DNA of 8,074 nucleotides, taken from assembly GCA_023406965.1 (NCBI GenBank), contig JAEXTI010000387.1:1-8074 (forward strand), read 5' to 3'. Both the position numbers and the translations under genes were made by a program. This DNA comes from Chloroflexota bacterium. Its GTDB lineage: Bacteria > Chloroflexota > Anaerolineae > Anaerolineales > Anaerolineaceae. This document shows positions 4,476 to 8,074 of this stretch, piece after piece. The notes beneath the pieces were generated by a model that ran no database searches, was not told where the DNA came from, and worked only from the letters and a program-made list of their open reading frames with translations. Numbering within the stretch: the stretch's first letter is position 1; each line of letters begins with the position of its first letter.

Positions 4476-6707
4476 TTAGTATTCTCCCAGAATACGCTTG
4501 ATGCGCCGGCGCAGCCAGTGAATGGCGACCGGTTCGTAGTGACGGGTCAAGAGCACCGAACAATTTTCAACGTGCTCGATGATCCAATCATCCACAGAGC
4601 CAAACAAACGCGTTCCGGAACCGTATTCTTCAGACGCGCCCATGACCAGGAGATCGTAGGGCTGGCGTTTTGTTTCATCCAGAACGCCGGCCACTACAGA
4701 TTTTGCGGGAGCGAGGCGGGTTGAAACGCGCAATGGGAATTCACCGAGTTCTTCGCTGACAACCTGGCGCAGATCGAGCATCTGGTCTTCGATCTCTTCG
4801 GTCTCCATCGGTTCGGTATAGGTGCGGAAAGCAATGACCCGGGCGTTTTCTTGTTCGGCAATTTCATAAGCCAGGCGCAGCGCCAGGCGGGAATGAGGCC
4901 CGCCGCCCACCGGGACGAGGATGTTGCGGATCTGGCCCAGGTTGGGGCCGAGCAGAACCGCTACGTTGGTTTGGGCTTTTTCCAGCAGGGTTTGGATCGG
5001 ATTTTCGACGCCTGCGGTAGGGTTGAGCGGGCCGGGCCAACCGGCCAGAAGGAGCTTAATGTTCTGGGAAGCCTCAACTTCTTCCAGGATGCCTTTGGCG
5101 ATGCTAGGATTACTGCGCGTTTTGGTGTAGAGGGGCACATTCCGGTTGCGCGCTTCCTGGACGATCTGATCTGGAATCGAGGAGGTTAAGTTGGAGGCAA
5201 GGCGCCGCTCGATTGATTTACTGGTCGAAGCGGTATGGTTGTGGTTTGGACGAGCCACATGGAAGACACAGATGCTGGTGTCTTCGATGGATTGCGCCAG
5301 AATAGCGGCCAGACGTACCATATTCACGCCGGTCTGTGGGTTGGCCACGGGAACCAGGATACGGCTGCGAAGTTTCTCGACAGTGCGAATGTGCTTTACA
5401 TACGCCTGGTTGATCATCGGGGAAAGATAGTAGGTCAGGGTGAGGAAAACGAGCAGGCCGATGCCAAAAGCCAGCGCTCGCCATTCGGTGAAAGCGACGA
5501 TCAACAGGCAAGTGCCCATCGCTACATAAGACGTGATCGGAAAGAAAGGCGCTTTGAATGGACGGCGCATGTCGGGATAACGCTGGCGCAAACGGACGAG
5601 GGCCAGGTTGGACCAGAACAGGACAAACAGGTAACCAGAGCTGGAAATATAGCTGAGGAAATCAACCAACCCAATGGCGGCGATGACACAGATGATGCCG
5701 CCGATTACCAGGGTGGCGGCATATGGCGTGCGGAATCGGCTCAGGCGGGAAAGAAAACGAGGCCACATGCCATCGCGGCTCATGGTGAAGGCTTCGCGGG
5801 TGGCGCTGAGCATGGCAGAATTCAGGGTTGTGATGGTGGCGATGATGCCCGTTAACGCCAGGGCCAGCGGCCCAACTCCGGGCAGGAAGCGGCCTACGGC
5901 ATCGGTTAATGCTGTTTCAGACCCAGCCAGTTGCGTCCAGGGAACCGTGCCCAGCGTAACCAGGGCAATTAAGGCGTAAAGTACGAGGCACAAGGTTAGG
6001 CTGATCAGGATCCCTCGGGGAATGGCACGGTCGGGGTCTTTGATCTCTTCGGCATCATCGGCGATGACCTCAAAACCGATGAAGGCCACGTAGGCCAGGG
6101 CGATGGTGGACAATAGGGATGAGAAATTTTCCCATGCGTTATCGTGGATGAAAAGACGGTTGTTGGTCAGGTAGGTGGTCCATTGAAAGCCACCGGGAAG
6201 AATGAAACCCAGCAAGATGTAGGCGACCAGAATAGACAATAAGATGCCGCCCAGGATGATCTGCGCCTTGCCGATGTTTCCAACGCCGAGAACGTTTAGT
6301 GCAACAAAGACCAGAATAATCCCGATGGCAACGGGGACAACCGGCAAGCCGGGGATAAAAACTCTCAGGGAGTAAGAAAATCCGACCGCTGAAAGAGCGG
6401 CATAGAAGGTGCTGGAGAGACAATCCAGAGAGCCAACCAGGTAGAAGAGTAGGTTTCGCCCCCAGGCTTCCTTGACATAAGTCATGGCTCCGCCTGTGAC
6501 CGGGAAAGAGGAAGCCAGTTCGCCGTAATTCAGGGCGATGCTGTAACTGAGCAGACCAGCGAGGATGAGGGCTACGACAAAGGCAGGGCCGGCCATGCCG
6601 GCAGCATACCCGGTGAGCACAAAAATTTCACCGCCGATCGCGCCGGCGGTGCCAAGCATGACAACCTGAGCCAACCCGAGCTGCCGTTTAAGCTTGCGCG
6701 TACTCAT
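4476..6707 (-). CDS. APC-superfamily permease fused to two UspA-like domains
   Basis: This is a 743-residue protein. Residues 10-430 are a twelve-helix amino acid/polyamine/organocation (APC) transporter. TM1 has GLAQVVMLGTAGAIGGEIFVLTG (11-33, broken by positions), the TM2-3 region has YGELASSFPVTGGAMTYV (61-78), and TM6 has FIGFEVIADDAEEIKDPDRAIP (209-230), all family hallmarks. Residues about 449-588 (RILVPVANPQTG start) and 594-722 (NILVPVGGGPHS start) are two universal-stress-protein folds in the cytosol. The second ends GASEEYGSGTRLFGS (690-704), where the usual G-x2-G-x9-G-S/T nucleotide motif is only partly kept. A basic tail WLRRRIKR follows. Permease-USP fusions are a known architecture, and the USP part probably senses nucleotides or stress and tunes transport. 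The substrate is unknown. The glutamate at 27, in the TM1 substrate-binding break where relatives have small residues, may change selectivity. GAGG lies seven bases before the ATG. Confidence 0.92.
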   Translation of the reverse strand: MSTRKLKRQLGLAQVVMLGTAGAIGGEIFVLTGYAAGMAGPAFVVALILAGLLSYSIALNYGELASSFPVTGGAMTYVKEAWGRNLLFYLVGSLDCLSSTFYAALSAVGFSYSLRVFIPGLPVVPVAIGIILVFVALNVLGVGNIGKAQIILGGILLSILVAYILLGFILPGGFQWTTYLTNNRLFIHDNAWENFSSLLSTIALAYVAFIGFEVIADDAEEIKDPDRAIPRGILISLTLCLVLYALIALVTLGTVPWTQLAGSETALTDAVGRFLPGVGPLALALTGIIATITTLNSAMLSATREAFTMSRDGMWPRFLSRLSRFRTPYAATLVIGGIICVIAAIGLVDFLSYISSSGYLFVLFWSNLALVRLRQRYPDMRRPFKAPFFPITSYVAMGTCLLIVAFTEWRALAFGIGLLVFLTLTYYLSPMINQAYVKHIRTVEKLRSRILVPVANPQTGVNMVRLAAILAQSIEDTSICVFHVARPNHNHTASTSKSIERRLASNLTSSIPDQIVQEARNRNVPLYTKTRSNPSIAKGILEEVEASQNIKLLLAGWPGPLNPTAGVENPIQTLLEKAQTNVAVLLGPNLGQIRNILVPVGGGPHSRLALRLAYEIAEQENARVIAFRTYTEPMETEEIEDQMLDLRQVVSEELGEFPLRVSTRLAPAKSVVAGVLDETKRQPYDLLVMGASEEYGSGTRLFGSVDDWIIEHVENCSVLLTRHYEPVAIHWLRRRIKRILGEY
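4479..4495. other. Small hairpin over the end of the permease gene
   Basis: GTATTC (4479-4484) pairs with GAATAC (4490-4495) around TCCCA. It overlaps the last permease codons and adjoins the 9-bp gap between the convergent stop codons. No U-tract follows on either strand, so it is at most a weak stop or RNA-end structure. Confidence 0.35.
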
Positions 6708-6737
6708 GTCTCAACCTCACTTCAAGATGTATAAATC

Positions 6738-6786
6738 GAATTTGAGGTTTGTGCGATTGCATAACAAGCGCATAAACCTCAAATTC
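6738..6786. repeat. Long inverted repeat (18-bp arms) in the permease leader
   Basis: GAATTTGAGGTTTGTGCG (6738-6755) and CGCATAAACCTCAAATTC (6769-6786) are inverted copies with a single mismatch, which would be a G-U pair in one RNA orientation. They flank 13 bases. The outer 13 bp are perfect. The repeat ends 30 bp before the permease ATG. It may be a 5' leader hairpin or a large operator for the permease or the divergent kinase. No poly-U tract adjoins it, so a simple terminator is unlikely. Confidence 0.85.
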
Positions 6787-6817
6787 AGGAACTTTCCTCA
6801 CTTATGAGTAGTTACCA

Positions 6818-6823
6818 TATAAT
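6818..6823 (+). promoter_or_regulatory. Candidate -10 element of the kinase gene
   Basis: A perfect TATAAT on the + strand, which would start transcription near 6830 and give a leader of about 125 nt. The matching -35 at 17 bp (TCCTCA, 6795-6800) is poor, so an activator or another promoter may be needed. The same AT-rich block could serve the permease in the other direction. Confidence 0.4.
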
Positions 6824-6840
6824 CTAGTGTACTCCTGTTT

Positions 6841-6870
6841 GCGTCAATAGAAACGGGGTTGAGCGTCAAT
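6841..6870 (-). repeat. Direct repeat ATTGACGC with 22-bp period
   Basis: GCGTCAAT occurs at 6841-6848 and 6863-6870, so ATTGACGC is read twice on the minus strand, exactly 22 bp (about two helix turns) apart. That spacing puts both copies on the same DNA face, as for tandem activator half-sites. The downstream copy overlaps the only -35-like hexamer available to the permease. Confidence 0.45.
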
Positions 6871-6988
6871 GTTTTGGCAAGATAGGCTCGACGCCCTGAT
6901 CTGGCAAGCTCGGAGAAAAATGGCGAGAATTGCTACATACGAAAAGAGGAAGATAGATGGTTTTCCGCAGAGATGCCCACCTGGTTGA
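6869..6988 (+). CDS. Possible 39-codon leader ORF overlapping the kinase start
   Basis: ATG 6869 opens 39 codons (MFWQDRLDALIWQARRKMAR, then a basic stretch) ending at TGA 6986-6988 and overlapping the kinase start by 32 bp in another frame. It has Trp residues and a basic amphipathic character. The nearest G-rich site, GGGG (6855-6858), is 10 nt upstream, so the ribosome site is weak. It could be a translationally coupled leader peptide or merely chance. Confidence 0.2.
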   Translation: MFWQDRLDALIWQARRKMARIATYEKRKIDGFPQRCPPG

Positions 6989-7847
6989 AGTGCGCCGAAT
7001 GTTGGAGCGGGAATTCCCCTGCGGCACCTGGGAATTGAGCCTGCCCCCTCAGGGGACGGGGAACGAGACCTATTTCGGGCGCTGCGCAGAGCGATCCTGC
7101 TTCATCAAGCTGGGGGTTGAGATTGAACGGTATCGCATCATGGATTCGTTGGGACTGGCTCCGCACCTCATTATGACAGGTTGTCTGGAAGATGGCACTG
7201 CACTGGTGGTTCAAGAGCGAGTGGGGGGAAGAAAGCCCTCCAGAAAGGATTTTCGTGATCACCTGGAGCAATTTGCGCAGGCAATCCGCGTGACACACGA
7301 ATGCGAGGCGTTGCAACAAGTCTTGTCTCCGAAGCGGTCCGGCTTCTACCGAGATGCTGGGCTGGACACGCTGGCGGAGGTGGAGCGGCGTTGGAAGGGT
7401 GTCAGATTCATGGTGCCGGAATCTGCTGCGTATGTGGAGTCGTGCATCGAGTGTTTGCGGAACGAAATCTATCAATTCGAGGGTGAAGGCCTGGTGGCTT
7501 CGCACAACGATATATGCAACGCCAATTGGTTGGTTTCTACGCAAGGACGGGTGTATCTGATTGATTACGAAATGATGTCAATGGAAGATCCCGCCTTAGA
7601 CCTGGGGGCGATCCTGTGGTGGTATTACCCGCCGGAATTGAGGGGCAGGTTCCTTCAGGTCGCGGGGTGTTCAAGCGATGAGGGGTTCCTCCGGCGGATG
7701 AGAATTCGGATGGCGGTTCACAACCTGAACATCATCCTTCCCCGCGAGAACAGTTTTGATACCTTCGAGAGTGTGGGGTTTGAGGAAACGCTGATTGATT
7801 TTAGGGCATTGATGGAAGGGAAAGACAACCCGCAGGGGTATGAATAA
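6957..7847 (+). CDS. APH / choline-kinase-fold phosphotransferase
   Basis: This 296-residue cytosolic protein is of the aminoglycoside phosphotransferase/choline kinase family. N-lobe: a Gly-rich turn GTGNETYFG (33-41), the ATP-binding Lys in FIKLG (49-53) with E57 nearby, and the LGLAPHLI segment (65-72) typical of the fold. C-lobe: the Brenner motif HNDICNAN (183-190) with catalytic Asp185 and Asn190, the metal-binding LIDYE (201-205), and DPALDLGAIL (211-220). HND and the IDYE form resemble choline/ethanolamine/thiamine kinases more than antibiotic-resistance APH enzymes, so the substrate is more likely a small metabolite alcohol than a drug. This is inferred from motifs only. AGAGGAAG lies just before the ATG. 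The gene stands alone on the + strand, its stop 36 bp from that of a convergent gene, with no clear terminator between them. Confidence 0.85.
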   Translation: MVFRRDAHLVEVRRMLEREFPCGTWELSLPPQGTGNETYFGRCAERSCFIKLGVEIERYRIMDSLGLAPHLIMTGCLEDGTALVVQERVGGRKPSRKDFRDHLEQFAQAIRVTHECEALQQVLSPKRSGFYRDAGLDTLAEVERRWKGVRFMVPESAAYVESCIECLRNEIYQFEGEGLVASHNDICNANWLVSTQGRVYLIDYEMMSMEDPALDLGAILWWYYPPELRGRFLQVAGCSSDEGFLRRMRIRMAVHNLNIILPRENSFDTFESVGFEETLIDFRALMEGKDNPQGYE

Positions 7848-7883
7848 TCCGCTTCCGACATTGATTGGGGGGTAGACTGGGAC

Positions 7884-8074
7884 CTAAAAGCAGCCCTGTG
7901 TCTGGGTTTCAAAGGTTGTTAGAAGAGCATTCATTTCTATGACTCGCTCGGCAGCGATTTCCTGTGCTCTAGGCAAGGAGAGAATACTGAGCGACCGGTC
8001 CCTGCGACGAATAGTTTCGTTATAGGCCTTGCGCAGTTCGCGCGGGTTGATCGCGAAATTGCGCAGGACCCCAA
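7884..8074 (-). CDS. C-terminal end of an unrecognised protein (start beyond window)
   Basis: A minus-strand frame entering from the right edge runs 62 codons (first full codon 8072-8070) to TAG 7886-7884. It reads VLRNFAINPRELRKAYNETI, then Arg-rich and Leu/Ala/Glu helical sequence, ending FETQTQGCF. Of the three frames it has the most protein-like composition, with amphipathic helices and few Cys. One other frame stops early, and the third is also open for about 45 codons but is Ser/Cys/Arg-rich. I do not recognise a family. Confidence 0.55.
   Translation of the reverse strand, partial: GVLRNFAINPRELRKAYNETIRRRDRSLSILSLPRAQEIAAERVIEMNALLTTFETQTQGCF

Larger units (their letters stand above)
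6708..6956. other. Divergent intergenic region, permease / kinase
   Basis: This 249-bp region carries starts for both flanking genes. It holds the long inverted repeat (6738-6786), CCTCACTT direct copies on either side of it (6715-6722 and 6796-6803), a + strand TATAAT (6818-6823), two ATTGACGC copies on the minus strand, and a short ORF opening at 6869. No clear minus promoter for the permease stands out. The best -35-like element is TTGACG (complement of 6842-6847), with an AT-rich TAGATTATAT around 6818-6828 at imperfect spacing. Confidence 0.6.

Noticed and set aside
5235..5855. 206-codon + strand ORF inside the permease gene
   Set aside because: It is an antisense shadow of the permease; the composition is Gln/Asp/Gly-rich without domain features.
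6933..7544. 203-codon minus-strand ORF opposite the kinase
   Set aside because: It lies antisense to a clear phosphotransferase with intact motifs, and its translation shows no recognisable domain.
1..8074. CRISPR array, insertion sequence, phage or toxin-antitoxin module
   Set aside because: There are no regularly spaced identical repeats with unique spacers, no transposase or integrase, no terminal repeats with target duplications, and no recognisable toxin-antitoxin pair.

Overview
This window looks like ordinary bacterial chromosome with moderate to slightly high GC. It carries compact, mostly single-gene or short transcription units on alternating strands, with good Shine-Dalgarno sites and sigma70-like promoters. 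I see no rRNA, tRNA, CRISPR array, transposase or phage gene. The gene mix (a GT-C-like membrane protein, an APC permease fused to universal-stress domains, SRPBCC, GlsB-type and pentapeptide proteins) would fit an environmental Chloroflexota-like bacterium. That placement is only an impression, because no marker gene is present.

Layout. (1) Positions 1-256 hold the C-terminal end of a + strand gene encoding an extremely acidic Ser-Asn/Asp repeat tail. A leader with two mutually exclusive hairpins follows at 295-340. Next comes a multi-pass membrane protein (349-1917) with the look of a GT-C glycosyltransferase. (2) On the minus strand, 1939-2165 holds a complete miniature transcription unit: a consensus-like promoter, a perfect Shine-Dalgarno site, a 26-codon ORF for a Lys/Asp-only style peptide, and an intrinsic terminator. 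This is the most unusual item in the window. Upstream of it on the same strand is a short-chain dehydrogenase (2194-3063) with its own promoter. (3) Divergent from the dehydrogenase is a + strand set: an SRPBCC protein (3229-3669) and a GlsB/YeaQ-type small membrane protein (3694-3945), then a strong terminator, then a pentapeptide-repeat protein (4026-4466) with almost no room for its own promoter. (4) Convergent with that set, only 9 bp away, is a 743-residue minus-strand fusion of an APC-type permease and two UspA-like domains (4476-6707). Its leader contains an 18-bp-arm inverted repeat. (5) Divergent from the permease is an APH/choline-kinase-fold phosphotransferase (6957-7847). A minus-strand gene converges on it and runs off the right edge (7884-8074).

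How the parts may work together. The SRPBCC, GlsB-type and USP-permease genes have an envelope or stress flavour, and the divergent dehydrogenase may share control with the SRPBCC gene. No pathway can be assembled with confidence. The window reads as a row of small independent units, and the most notable content lies in the regulatory DNA and in the 26-codon gene.
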